Of a stretch of 64,000 nucleotides of DNA, positions 34,660-43,946 are shown one piece after another; within the stretch, counting starts at the first letter, position 1, and every line of letters starts with the position of its first letter. A model generated the notes under the pieces. That model saw only the letters and a program-made list of their open reading frames with translations, ran no database searches and was not told the DNA's origin. Source of the DNA: an uncultured Bacilli bacterium. Lineage in GTDB: Bacteria > Bacillota_I > Bacilli_A > RF39 > UBA660. Made by a program: the position numbers and the translations under genes. Location: NCBI GenBank assembly GCA_934100165.1, contig CAKOPN010000003.1:140805-204804 (forward strand). Reading direction: 5' to 3'.

Positions 34660-35114
34660 TGATTAAAATAATTTGTTTGGGTAAAGTTAAAGAAAAGTAT
34701 CTTCAAGATGGAATAGATGAATATATCAAAAGAATTTCAAAATATACACAAGTGAAAATTATTGAACTAGAAGATGAAGGAATTAAGGATGATAAAGTAG
34801 CACTAAAAAAAGAAAAAGAGAAAATTCTTAAATATTTAAATACTAAAGATTATATAATAGTGCTTGATATTTCTGGAAAAGAAATGACATCTCTTGAATT
34901 TGCAGATAAAATAGATAAGACACTTATTATAAATAGTGATATAACATTTATAATTGGTGGATCGTATGGACTTGACGAAGAGATAAAATCTCTATCAAAT
35001 TATAGACTTTCTTTTTCTAAGATGACATTTCCTCATCAATTATTTAGACTTATATTATTAGAGCAAATCTATAGAGCATACAAAATAAATCATAACGAAG
35101 AATATCATAAATAG
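34659..35114 (+). CDS. rlmH: 23S rRNA (pseudouridine1915-N3)-methyltransferase RlmH
   Basis: RlmH is a SPOUT methyltransferase acting on Psi1915 in helix 69 of 23S rRNA in 70S ribosomes. The 151-residue protein has the expected MIKIICLGKVKEKYLQDGI start, FIIGGSYGLDEEI for the SAM-binding knot, and the C-terminal FPHQLFRLILLEQIYRAYKINHNEEYHK. It overlaps walJ by one base. Standard length and motifs. Confidence 0.96.
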   Translation: MIKIICLGKVKEKYLQDGIDEYIKRISKYTQVKIIELEDEGIKDDKVALKKEKEKILKYLNTKDYIIVLDISGKEMTSLEFADKIDKTLIINSDITFIIGGSYGLDEEIKSLSNYRLSFSKMTFPHQLFRLILLEQIYRAYKINHNEEYHK

Positions 35115-35137
35115 TCATGTAAAAATATAATTATATA

Positions 35138-35163
35138 CAGTAAAATAGACATATATTTTACTG
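35138..35163. promoter_or_regulatory. Inverted repeat upstream of the alanine symporter gene
   Basis: CAGTAAAATA (35138-35147) and TATTTTACTG (35154-35163) are perfect inverted arms around six bases. The left arm overlaps a -10-like TAAAAT, and the right arm abuts the GGTGAT Shine-Dalgarno. It could be an operator or an mRNA hairpin that hides the ribosome site. Confidence 0.5.
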
Positions 35164-35172
35164 GTGATAAAA

Positions 35173-36417
35173 TTGCTTAAAACAATAAGTGACATAATAT
35201 GGGTTATTACGACATTTTTGATACTTTATGTAGGAGTATTTTATACAATTAAGCTTAAATTACCACAGTTCAAACTTACAAATGTATTTAAAAAAAATGA
35301 AGGTAATGAAAAAAGTAATACATTAAAATTGTTAAGTCTAACATTGGCAGGCAAGATAGGTGTTGGTTCAATTGCTGGCATAGCCTTATGTATATTCCAA
35401 GGTGGTAAAGCTACAATATTTTGGTTATGGATATCATCAATAATATTGGCATCACTAACTTATGTTGAAACAAAATTAAGTATAAAATATCGTAGTAAAG
35501 AAAATAATCGATATGTTGGAGGACCATCATTTTATATTGAAAAAGGACTTAATAACAAAAAATTAGCCAAAGCATATGCCTTTTTAATTATTTTAGCTTA
35601 TGTCCTAGCATTTATTTCAGTACAAACAAACACCATTGTAAAACAAATGGAAATGACTTTTAATTTTAGCAAACTTTCGATAGCAATATTTCTTGTGGTT
35701 ATTACTTATTTTTCTTTGAAAAAAGGTGTAGACAGTATTTCCAATTTAACAGCATTCCTTGTACCTGTTATGGGAGGGTTATATATATGTATTGGAATTT
35801 ATGTTATTACGAATAATTTTGATCAAACACTTGTTGTCTTGAAAGAAATAGTAACAGAAGCTTTTGACATTGAAGGATTAAAAGGCGCTATCTTGATTCC
35901 AATTATAATAGGAATTGAACGAGGTGTATTTTCAAGTGAATCTGGAATTGGCACAACAGCGATGATAACAGCATTATCAAATAATAATGATGTAGAGAAA
36001 GAAGCTAAATTGCAGGTTTTGGCAACTTTTTTTACAAGTTTAGTGATATGTACAATTACAGCTTTAATAATATTAACAACAAGTTATCAAAATATAAATT
36101 TTACAGATATAAATGGAATCGAAGTAGTAACATATGCATTTTATAAGCATTTGGGACCAATTGGTATTATAATATTAACTATAGTCATTTTTCTCTTCGC
36201 ATTTTCAACTATTGTAACTTGTTTTTATTACGGCGAAGCAAGTTTAAAATATCTTACTAGTAAAAATACTAACTATTTGAAGTGGATAATAATAGCAATT
36301 ATGATATATAGTTCATTTTCAAGTCCAGTAGTAATATGGAATACAACAGATATAATAATAGCAATGATAGCAATTATAAATGTATACGCAATGTATAAAT
36401 TAAAAGACAAAATATAA
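35173..36417 (+). CDS. Alanine/glycine:cation symporter (AGCS family)
   Basis: This 414-residue membrane protein has about ten helices. KLTNVFKKN, LTLAGKIGVGSIAGIALCIFQGGKATIFWLW and ERGVFSSESGIGTTA are AGCS family features. It would import alanine or glycine with sodium. TTG at 35173 is preferred because GGTGAT ends 4 nt upstream; GTG at 35164 overlaps that Shine-Dalgarno. The protein is slightly shorter at both ends than the classic DagA. An inverted repeat precedes it. Confidence 0.87.
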   Translation: MLKTISDIIWVITTFLILYVGVFYTIKLKLPQFKLTNVFKKNEGNEKSNTLKLLSLTLAGKIGVGSIAGIALCIFQGGKATIFWLWISSIILASLTYVETKLSIKYRSKENNRYVGGPSFYIEKGLNNKKLAKAYAFLIILAYVLAFISVQTNTIVKQMEMTFNFSKLSIAIFLVVITYFSLKKGVDSISNLTAFLVPVMGGLYICIGIYVITNNFDQTLVVLKEIVTEAFDIEGLKGAILIPIIIGIERGVFSSESGIGTTAMITALSNNNDVEKEAKLQVLATFFTSLVICTITALIILTTSYQNINFTDINGIEVVTYAFYKHLGPIGIIILTIVIFLFAFSTIVTCFYYGEASLKYLTSKNTNYLKWIIIAIMIYSSFSSPVVIWNTTDIIIAMIAIINVYAMYKLKDKI

Positions 36418-36429
36418 AGGAGAAGCAGT

Positions 36430-37098
36430 ATGATAGGTAATGGATGGGATAATTTATTAAAAAGTGAATATACTAAAGAATATTTTTTGAATTTAGAAAA
36501 ATTTGTTTCAAATGAATATAAGACAAAAACAATTTATCCTAAGATGTCAGAAATCTTCAAAGCTTTTCAAGAAACACCATATGATAAGGTAAAAGTTGTA
36601 ATTATTGGGCAAGATCCTTACCATGGTGAAAATGAAGCGGAAGGTTTATCTTTTTCTGTAAAGAAAGGAATAGCAAAGCCCCCATCATTAATGAACATTT
36701 TTACCGAATTAAGAGATGACCTTGGATATAAAATACCTAATAATGGTAGCTTAGAACCCTGGGCAAAAGAAGGTGTATTACTTTTAAACTCAACATTAAC
36801 TGTAGTTAAAGATACCCCAAAATCTCATAGTAATAAAGGTTGGGAAATATTTACTGATGAAGTAATAAAAATAATAAATAAAAAAACTACCCCAGTAGTA
36901 TTCATTCTATGGGGCAGTGATGCTAGAAGTAAAAAAAGTTTGATAACTAATAAAATTCATTATATTATTGAATCTCCACATCCATCTCCACTATCAGCAT
37001 ATAGAGGATTCTTTGGTAGCAAACCATTTTCTAAAGCAAATAATTTCTTAATAAAAAATAATATAAAGCCAGTTAACTGGGAAATAAAAGATATTTGA
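36430..37098 (+). CDS. ung: Uracil-DNA glycosylase, family 1
   Basis: Ung removes uracil from DNA. The 222-residue protein contains VVIIGQDPYHG with the catalytic Asp at residue 62, LLLNSTLTV, and the DNA-intercalating HPSPLSAYRGFFG. AAGGAG precedes the ATG. Together with dut it gives uracil avoidance and repair in this region. It ends 2 bp before the stop codon of the convergent lemA gene. Confidence 0.96.
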   Translation: MIGNGWDNLLKSEYTKEYFLNLEKFVSNEYKTKTIYPKMSEIFKAFQETPYDKVKVVIIGQDPYHGENEAEGLSFSVKKGIAKPPSLMNIFTELRDDLGYKIPNNGSLEPWAKEGVLLLNSTLTVVKDTPKSHSNKGWEIFTDEVIKIINKKTTPVVFILWGSDARSKKSLITNKIHYIIESPHPSPLSAYRGFFGSKPFSKANNFLIKNNIKPVNWEIKDI

Positions 37099-37130
37099 TT
37101 TACTTTTTAAGTATTTCAAATATCTCTTCT
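37089..37130. terminator. Candidate two-way terminator between ung and lemA
   Basis: AGATATTTGA and TCAAATATCT form a 10-bp stem around the ung stop codon, with CTTCTTTTT following on the plus strand. The loop of 17 bases makes it weaker than usual. Confidence 0.45.
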
Positions 37131-37630
37131 TTTTCATTAGAATAAAATTCTTTGCTTTTATATTTACAAATTCTTCCCACTATATTTGATGGAAAACATT
37201 TTATAAGTTTATTATATATTACAACGTTATCATTATAATATTTTTCAGAACCAAGTAATTCTATGTTAATTTCTTCAAGCTCTCTGATTGTTTCTTCTTC
37301 TTTATCATCAAAAACTAAGTTTTTGCTATAATCAGTAATTTCTACAATCTTCTTATTGTATTTGTTAAGCTCGGTATTAAGTTCAAATGTATTAAAATTT
37401 TTTGTATTAAATTTTTCAAGACCTGGAATTTTACTTTCAGGTTTTTTATCTTCTACAAAACTGTTTATTCTTATAATATATTCAAACTTTTTATTAAGTA
37501 ATATTTTAATATTTTCTTCTGCCTCGCTTATTTTTATAATGGCAATTTGAAATTTATTGTAATATGTAATAAAAATTGTTAATAAAATAGCAACAAAAAT
37601 TATGGCTACAATAAGTATGTATATTAACAT
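37100..37630 (-). CDS. LemA-family membrane protein
   Basis: A 176-residue protein on the reverse strand with one N-terminal membrane helix and a cytosolic or extracytosolic four-helix body. The LemA signature appears near the C-terminus as YYNDNVVIYNKLIKCFPSNIVGRICKYKSKEFY (NxxVxxYNxxxxxFPsni). ATG at 37630 follows AGAGGTG; the upstream GTG at 37639 is part of the Shine-Dalgarno. The molecular role of LemA is unknown. A large charged insertion (EDKKPESKIPGLEKF) is less common. Confidence 0.78.
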   Translation of the reverse strand: MLIYILIVAIIFVAILLTIFITYYNKFQIAIIKISEAEENIKILLNKKFEYIIRINSFVEDKKPESKIPGLEKFNTKNFNTFELNTELNKYNKKIVEITDYSKNLVFDDKEEETIRELEEINIELLGSEKYYNDNVVIYNKLIKCFPSNIVGRICKYKSKEFYSNEKEEIFEILKK

Positions 37631-37679
37631 ATAAGTCACCTCTTACTATTTAGATTATATCATACCAGATTATCTTAAT

Positions 37680-39041
37680 CTACCTTCTTCTTCCGTTTTC
37701 ATAACGTCCAAATTCAGATACTAGAGTTTCTCTTTTTAAATTTGTTTTTTCTAACTTTCTTTCTATTTTCTCTCTTGTTTTATTTGTTCTGCTTATTTCA
37801 TTATTGATTTCTTGTTTACGTTGTTCATACCTTTTTTTTCTTCCTTCATATATTTCATCTTTAACATCATCACTATGCTTTAATAAATATTCAAGTTTAT
37901 TATTCCATTGGTTTAAACTTTGAATATTACTTTCATATATGCGGTAGTTTTCTACATAACTTCTGTCACCACCAAGAATGTCTCTTTCTATTTCCAGATA
38001 AGCTTCATTATCCGTCATGGAGTATTGAGCAAGTTTTTGTGAAATAGAGTTAAATTCATTTTGCAATTCTATTGGGATATTACCGCTTCTTAGTGCCATT
38101 TGATGCCTTCTTTCTACATCATTATACATAATTTGTAACTGAAGTTTTTCTCTATCCCAAATATATTTTTCTCTTATAACCTCAGGTGAATGTTTAGCCC
38201 TTATACTAGATAATGTAGCTTCATTTTCTTTTACTATATTTTTTATTGACTTGATATTATCACGTGCTTCATTGTACTGTCTATAATATTCTTTTTCAAT
38301 ACTTTGTATGGTAGTAGCGTCAAGATATTCTTCACGACATCTACTAGATTTCATACTAAGTAATGTTAGTGTAGTAATTATCATTTGCAATCTATTTTTA
38401 AGTTTCTCTTGCTTTTTTTCATACCTAGTTTTTAGCGCAAAATACTGTTCTGTACTACTTGGTTTTCCAAGAAAAAGATAATTGAAATTTTCTTTAATAA
38501 TGTCCCCAATAGTGTAATACTGTTGCACATTATGATTTGGAAATGGAGTTCTCCATGATTCTTCATCTTGTTTTCTTTTTTCATCAGTGTGAGTTTCATA
38601 AGAAGTATTTTTTCTTTTATCAGAATAAAACCATCTTGCTTTAGAATCATTAGGAGTCGTTTTATAATTAAAATCAAAACTATCATCCAAATCTTCATCT
38701 GTTACTCTAACAGGAATGCCAGCTTTTGTTGCAGTTTCTACATCTTTTAGTTCACTATACATACTCCCAAACAACAAATCAGGATCAATTTTCATCTCTT
38801 CGGGAAAGTTATGAAATGCATCCGGATGATATAAACTAGATATATCATGTCTAAAATTTTTAAAATCAAAATCTTGAAGACTACTCCCGGATTTTAGTCT
38901 ATTTATTAAGTCATCCAGTACAACCTTTACTATTTCTGCCTTTTTTTTGCTGTTTGGATTATAATTTCCTCCTTCTATACATAAAGAATATATAATCAAA
39001 GCTTCTAAAAGATTATTCGCATTTTGGTAAGAACCCATCAT
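37680..39041 (-). CDS. J-domain-like coiled-coil protein of unknown function
   Basis: This 453-residue reverse-strand protein is not recognised as a named family. Near residues 65-75 it reads FRHDISSLYHPDAFHN, which resembles helix II and the HPD loop of a DnaJ domain, then a helix (DLLFGSMYSELKDVETA) in the place of helix III. After an acidic linker (DEDLDDSFDFNY), the last 250 residues are strongly charged and helical, rich in Lys, Arg and Glu, as in coiled coils. No signal peptide or membrane helix is seen. ATG at 39041 gives 8-nt spacing from AGGTG. It could be a DnaK co-chaperone; that is only an inference. Confidence 0.7.
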   Translation of the reverse strand: MMGSYQNANNLLEALIIYSLCIEGGNYNPNSKKKAEIVKVVLDDLINRLKSGSSLQDFDFKNFRHDISSLYHPDAFHNFPEEMKIDPDLLFGSMYSELKDVETATKAGIPVRVTDEDLDDSFDFNYKTTPNDSKARWFYSDKRKNTSYETHTDEKRKQDEESWRTPFPNHNVQQYYTIGDIIKENFNYLFLGKPSSTEQYFALKTRYEKKQEKLKNRLQMIITTLTLLSMKSSRCREEYLDATTIQSIEKEYYRQYNEARDNIKSIKNIVKENEATLSSIRAKHSPEVIREKYIWDREKLQLQIMYNDVERRHQMALRSGNIPIELQNEFNSISQKLAQYSMTDNEAYLEIERDILGGDRSYVENYRIYESNIQSLNQWNNKLEYLLKHSDDVKDEIYEGRKKRYEQRKQEINNEISRTNKTREKIERKLEKTNLKRETLVSEFGRYENGRRR

Positions 39042-39100
39042 ATTCATCACACCTATCTTAAAGTAATTATAACATAATTTTAATATCAGAGAAACTATAA

Positions 39101-39129
39101 TTTACACATAATTCAAAAAATGATATACT
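39101..39129 (+). promoter_or_regulatory. Promoter of pduL
   Basis: TTTACA (39101-39106), 17 bp, TATACT (39124-39129), with an extended -10 TG just upstream. Confidence 0.7.
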
Positions 39130-39151
39130 CTTTTGGGAAAGGGTGATAGAT

Positions 39152-39712
39152 ATGAAAGTAATTTTAGGAATATCAAATAGACATGTTCATTTAACAGAAG
39201 AAGATTACAAAATTCTTTTTAAAGATGAACCATTAAATAAAGCAAAAGATTTATTACAGAAAGGTCAATATGCTAGTGATAAAAAAGTAAGTATAAAAAC
39301 TGCTAAAAACACTATAAATAACGTAAGGTTATTAGGACCATTACGTAAATACACACAAGTTGAAGTTTCAAAAACAGACAGTTTTACTTTAGGACTTAAT
39401 CCTCCAGTAAGAGATTCAGGAGACTTAGAAGGTGCTGAAATGATTACAATCGTTGGTCCATATGGAGAAGTAACTAAACCTTGCTGTATTCTTGCAACTA
39501 GACACTTACACATAAATACAGAAGATTTAGCAAGATATGGATTAACTAATGGACAGCATATAAAAGCAAAAATAGTATCAGAAAAGACAACTGTATTTGA
39601 AGATGTTCGCGTCAAAGCTGCTCCTACATATGTTCTTGAACTTCATCTCGATACTGATGATGGTAATGGCGCACTTGCTAAAACTGGCGATGAAATTGAA
39701 GTAATTATTTAA
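39152..39712 (+). CDS. pduL: PduL-type phosphate acyltransferase (phosphotransacetylase)
   Basis: PduL enzymes interconvert acyl-CoA and acyl-phosphate and are unrelated to Pta. The 186-residue protein has the zinc-binding ISNRHVHLTEEDY in the first barrel and ILATRHLHINTEDLARYGLTNGQ in the second, plus LGPLRKYTQVE and LNPPVRDSGDLEGAE. No microcompartment gene or targeting peptide is nearby, so it is probably the housekeeping acetate phosphotransacetylase that yields ATP with acetate kinase. ATG at 39152 follows GGGTGAT. Confidence 0.93.
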   Translation: MKVILGISNRHVHLTEEDYKILFKDEPLNKAKDLLQKGQYASDKKVSIKTAKNTINNVRLLGPLRKYTQVEVSKTDSFTLGLNPPVRDSGDLEGAEMITIVGPYGEVTKPCCILATRHLHINTEDLARYGLTNGQHIKAKIVSEKTTVFEDVRVKAAPTYVLELHLDTDDGNGALAKTGDEIEVII

Positions 39713-41651
39713 CTTCATCAAAAACTGCTTGATTATTAGATGGTTCTGTACCCTTTAAGTAGTACAGAACTTTTTTCTTTTTAGAAGAGTTTTGAACCGG
39801 AACTCCGCTTATTGGGTCTACTAAAACACCAACTACATTGCTGGGCATTTCATACCAAGCTTCATTTGTACCATTTAAATAAGCCTCAATAGTATCAGCC
39901 CAAATGTTCTTGGTATACATGAATTCCCCTGTTGTTATATTTTTTCCTTCATCATAACCTGCCCATACTGCTAAAACAACATTAGGATTATATCCAACAG
40001 TAAGACTATCTGTTGCAGTTGTACCAGATTTTATAGCATATTTTCTACTTAACTTACTTGCTATACCTAAAATGGTAGGGTAATTATAATCTACAAAAGT
40101 AGAGTCATAAGTAGATGTTAATAAATTATTTAAAATATAAACCAAACTAGGGTTAAGAACTAATTCTTTTACTTCGTCTGCTTGATATAAAACATTGCCA
40201 TTATTGTCTTCAATTTTTACTATAACATGTGGAGATACTTTATATCCTAAATTAGCAAAAGAACCATATGCACCTATCAATTCCAAAATATTCATTTCAC
40301 TAGTGCCAAGTGCAAGAGATGGGACTTCTGCCATATCAGAATATATTCCAAGTCTATGAGACATATTAACAAGAGCATCTTCTCCTAAAAACATATGAGT
40401 TTTTACCGCATAAACATTGTCAGAATATGCAATGGCAGCAGCCATAGAAATCGGTTTATTACCATAAACTTCTCCGGCATTTTTTGGTGAATAGCTACTA
40501 TTGTTAGAAAAAGTAAAAGTAGTTTCTTCGCTAGTAAAGCAAGTAGAGGCAGTAAAGCCATTTTCTAAAGCGGCATAATAAAGAATAGGTTTCATAACAG
40601 ATCCTATCTGCCTTTTAGACGAAATAGCTCTATTGTATTGTGATGTTGAATAATCTCTACCACCAACAAGTGCAATAATTCGTCCTGTTTCTGGATCCAT
40701 CATTACAGAGTTGACTTGTATTTCGGCATTTTTTGCTAGGTTTTTATTTATTTTTTCTTCTAATATAGTTTGTGCATTTAAGTCAAGTGATGTATATATT
40801 CTTAATCCGCCAGTATCAAGAAAAGAAGTTGGAATATTGTCGATTTTTTCAAGCTCTTTAAATACGGCATCCTGATAATACATAAGTGTTGATAGGTTAA
40901 TATTATTTTTTTTGCCAATAATAGTTAGTGAAGTATTATATGCCTCATTTTTTTCATCTTCTGTAATATATCCATTTTTAACCATTCCAGATAAAACCAT
41001 ATACTGTCTTTCTTTAGCCAAATCATAGTTTACTATTGGAGAGTAATTGGAAGGTGATTTAGGAATACCTACTAAAATTGAAGCTTCTGCTAAGGTTAAA
41101 TCAGCCGCACTTTTATTAAAATAAAACTGACTAGCATTTTCTATGCCATACATTCCATGCCCATAATTTATTGTATTTAAATATCCTTCTAAAATTTCAT
41201 CTTTTGAATAATGTGTTTCCACATTTAAAGTAAGCCAAAGTTCATTCCATTTTCTCTCCCATGTTTTATCGAAATCTAAAAACAAATTTTTAACGTATTG
41301 TTGTGAAATAGTGGATGCACCTTGTTTTGTTTTACCACTAGTTATATTTACCCACCCAGCTTTAATAATTCTAAAAATATCAAATCCAAAATGATTATAA
41401 AAGTTTTTATCTTCAGTAGATATAGTGGCATCTATTAAATGTTTTGAAATATCTTTAAGTCCTATCCATTTACTTGTTCCGTTTCCTACAAAAAATAAAG
41501 CCCCATCTTTGTCATAAAGAGAAATGTTATTAGCATTTTTTATTTCAAGTTTAGATGATACTCTAGAATAACCATAAAGTGAGAAGCCTAAAATTAAAAG
41601 AATTACTGATGTAATTGTAAGAAACTTAAATAATTTTTTCAAAAAACGCAC
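39705..41651 (-). CDS. Bifunctional class A penicillin-binding protein (PBP1A-like)
   Basis: A 648-residue peptidoglycan glycosyltransferase/transpeptidase on the reverse strand. After a short cytoplasmic tail and one membrane helix (residues 10-30) comes the GT51 domain with STEDKNFYNHFG (catalytic Glu80) and GASTISQQYVKN. The transpeptidase domain has SVMK (Ser351), YSDN (SxN) and KSGT motifs. It polymerises and cross-links peptidoglycan. The end is in a short tail after the transpeptidase. Its 3' end overlaps pduL by 8 bp in convergent orientation. Confidence 0.94.
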   Translation of the reverse strand: MRFLKKLFKFLTITSVILLILGFSLYGYSRVSSKLEIKNANNISLYDKDGALFFVGNGTSKWIGLKDISKHLIDATISTEDKNFYNHFGFDIFRIIKAGWVNITSGKTKQGASTISQQYVKNLFLDFDKTWERKWNELWLTLNVETHYSKDEILEGYLNTINYGHGMYGIENASQFYFNKSAADLTLAEASILVGIPKSPSNYSPIVNYDLAKERQYMVLSGMVKNGYITEDEKNEAYNTSLTIIGKKNNINLSTLMYYQDAVFKELEKIDNIPTSFLDTGGLRIYTSLDLNAQTILEEKINKNLAKNAEIQVNSVMMDPETGRIIALVGGRDYSTSQYNRAISSKRQIGSVMKPILYYAALENGFTASTCFTSEETTFTFSNNSSYSPKNAGEVYGNKPISMAAAIAYSDNVYAVKTHMFLGEDALVNMSHRLGIYSDMAEVPSLALGTSEMNILELIGAYGSFANLGYKVSPHVIVKIEDNNGNVLYQADEVKELVLNPSLVYILNNLLTSTYDSTFVDYNYPTILGIASKLSRKYAIKSGTTATDSLTVGYNPNVVLAVWAGYDEGKNITTGEFMYTKNIWADTIEAYLNGTNEAWYEMPSNVVGVLVDPISGVPVQNSSKKKKVLYYLKGTEPSNNQAVFDEVK

Positions 41652-41757
41652 AATATCACCACCGTCTAACTTTAGTATGAAGAAATAATCTTAAAATATG
41701 TATAAATTTCTGATAAAATGTGTTATAATTCGTGTTATAAATTTTGTAGGAGTGTTT

Positions 41758-42111
41758 ATGAGTGATGCGATAATAAGTCTTGATGTTTTAAAAAGTAAAG
41801 AAAAACATCATTATAAAGGAAAAGGTTTTATTAAGAATGAAATAATAAGTTTTTATGATGATAATGAAAAAACAAAATTTATTTATGATAAAAAAATTAA
41901 GCGGTTAATAAAATCTAATAATGAGAGCATAATTGCCATAGACTTTATAAAAGAAGAGATGAAGATTAACATTTCTAACAAAGAATTTTTTATTAAATTA
42001 AATAGTAAAAACGTAGAAGATAATAATGAAGAAAAAATAATTCTTACATATGAGATAGATAATGAGAAGATAGATGTAATAATAAATTTCAAAAAGGAGG
42101 AATATTTATGA
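41758..42111 (+). CDS. ywiB: YwiB-like DUF1934 protein
   Basis: A 117-residue protein of the DUF1934 calycin-like beta-barrel type. ATG at 41758 (MSDAIISLDV) follows TAGGAG. Repeated strand-forming segments (KGFIKNEIISFYDD, FIYDKKIKRLIKS, IDFIKEEMKINI) and the position directly before argS, where Bacillus has ywiB, support the call. It overlaps argS by 4 bp (ATGA). Its function is unknown. Confidence 0.68.
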   Translation: MSDAIISLDVLKSKEKHHYKGKGFIKNEIISFYDDNEKTKFIYDKKIKRLIKSNNESIIAIDFIKEEMKINISNKEFFIKLNSKNVEDNNEEKIILTYEIDNEKIDVIINFKKEEYL

Positions 42112-43847
42112 GTAAAATAAAAGAATTAGAAAAAGAAATAGGTAAAGCATTTAAAAAATGTGGATATGTTACTGAAATAGAGCTATGTCAGTCAAATAGG
42201 CCTGACTTAGGTGAATACCAAATAAATGATGCAATGAAACTTGCTAAAAAATATCATAAGAGTCCAGTACAAATTGCAAATGAAGTAGTAGAAGAACTTA
42301 AGAAAAACGAAGATTTGACAAATATAAATATAGCAGGAGCAGGGTTCATCAATATAAGCTTATCTAATAATTTTCTTTCTAGTTTTATAAACCAAATAAG
42401 TAATAATATAGAAAGTAATATAGACAAAAAAGAACAAAAAAAGATTGTATTAGACTACGGTGGTGCAAACGTTGCTAAGGCACTTCATGTTGGACATTTA
42501 AGAAGCGCAAATATAGGCGAAGCTCTAAATAGATTAGCTAAGCTTTTGGGTAATGAAACAATAAGTGATGCACATTTAGGAGATTCTGGACTTCAAACTG
42601 GTATTGTAGTTATGGAAATTAAAGAAAGATATCCCGATTTAATATGCTTTAAAGAAAATTACAACGGCGAAGATTTTGATTTACCAATTACCAAAGAAGA
42701 CCTAAAAGAAATATATCCAACTGGATCGAAGAAAATAAAAGAAGATGAAGCTCTTCATGAAGAAGCAAGAAAAATTACCTATGAAATTCAAAAGGGTACA
42801 ATTGGTTATAGAAAGCTTTGGGATAAAGTAAAAGAATTATCAGTAAAAGATATTAAAGAAATATATGATTTACTAAATACGAAGTTTGACTTATATGAAG
42901 GTGAGATGGATAGCTTTGAATATATTCCAGAAACTTTAAATATTTTAGAAAAACAAGGTCTACTTTATACAAGTGAAGGTGCCAAAGTAATGGATATCAA
43001 AGAAGATACTGATACCAAAGAAATGCCTCCTATATTGCTTGAAAAAAGCGATGGAGCTTACTTGTACGCAACAACAGATTTGGCCACTATTTACTCAAGA
43101 GTTAAAAGATTTAAACCAGATGAAATTTGGTATACAACAGATTTAAGGCAAGAATTACACTTTGAACAAGTATTTCGTGCTGCTAAAAAATCTCATATCG
43201 CAGATAACGTAAATTTAGGCTTCTATGGTTTCGGTACTATGAATGGTAGCGATGGTAAGCCATTTAAAACTAGAAATGGTGGAGTAATGGGCCTTGAAGA
43301 CTTGATAAACATGATTAAAGAAGAATGTTTGAAAAGAATAAACACTAATATCGTAGAAGAAAGCAAGAAAGAAGAAACGGCAAGCATTATTGCGATAGCA
43401 GCTCTAAAATATGCAGATTTATTGCCATTCAGAGAAACAGATTATATTTTCGATTTAAATAAATTTACGGATTTAGATGGTAAAACAGGACCTTACTTAC
43501 TATACTCAACAATAAGAATTAAATCACTTTTAAACAAAGCAAAAGAGTTAAAAATACAGGAAAAATTTACTGAAATAAATGGAAAAAGTGATAGAGATGT
43601 AGTATTAACGCTTCTAAATATGCCAGAAGTTTTAGATAAAGCATATAATACAAAGTCACTAAACGAAGTAGCAGAATACATATACAAACTTACAAGCGCC
43701 TACAACAAATTTTATGCTGAAAATAAAATATTAACGGAAGAGAATGAAAATCTTAAATCTTCATGGATTATTTTATCAAAAGTTGTATATGATACAAATA
43801 TGTTATTACTAGATTTGATGGGAATAAAATGTCCTGAAAAAATGTAA
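42108..43847 (+). CDS. argS: Arginyl-tRNA synthetase
   Basis: ArgRS charges tRNA-Arg. The 579-residue protein has the N-terminal Add-1 domain, the HIGH-type ANVAKALHVGHLRSANIGEAL, the class Ia catalytic core with TTDLATIYSR and TDLRQELHFEQVF, GFGTMNGSDGKPFKTRNGGVMGLEDL, and a DALR helical anticodon domain (KTGPYLLYSTIRIKSLL). GGAGG precedes the ATG. It overlaps ywiB by 4 bp. Complete and ordinary. Confidence 0.96.
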   Translation: MSKIKELEKEIGKAFKKCGYVTEIELCQSNRPDLGEYQINDAMKLAKKYHKSPVQIANEVVEELKKNEDLTNINIAGAGFINISLSNNFLSSFINQISNNIESNIDKKEQKKIVLDYGGANVAKALHVGHLRSANIGEALNRLAKLLGNETISDAHLGDSGLQTGIVVMEIKERYPDLICFKENYNGEDFDLPITKEDLKEIYPTGSKKIKEDEALHEEARKITYEIQKGTIGYRKLWDKVKELSVKDIKEIYDLLNTKFDLYEGEMDSFEYIPETLNILEKQGLLYTSEGAKVMDIKEDTDTKEMPPILLEKSDGAYLYATTDLATIYSRVKRFKPDEIWYTTDLRQELHFEQVFRAAKKSHIADNVNLGFYGFGTMNGSDGKPFKTRNGGVMGLEDLINMIKEECLKRINTNIVEESKKEETASIIAIAALKYADLLPFRETDYIFDLNKFTDLDGKTGPYLLYSTIRIKSLLNKAKELKIQEKFTEINGKSDRDVVLTLLNMPEVLDKAYNTKSLNEVAEYIYKLTSAYNKFYAENKILTEENENLKSSWIILSKVVYDTNMLLLDLMGIKCPEKM

Positions 43848-43855
43848 TAAATATA

Positions 43856-43884
43856 TTGATTTTAAATATAAATAATGATATAAA
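43856..43884 (+). promoter_or_regulatory. Promoter of rpoE
   Basis: TTGATT (43856-43861), 17 bp, TATAAA (43879-43884) with extended -10 TG. Confidence 0.6.
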
Positions 43885-43946
43885 AGTTATTGGGTATTTT
43901 TGCTCAACATTTATTAAAAGAAAAAACTGCTCTTTAGGAGGATTTT

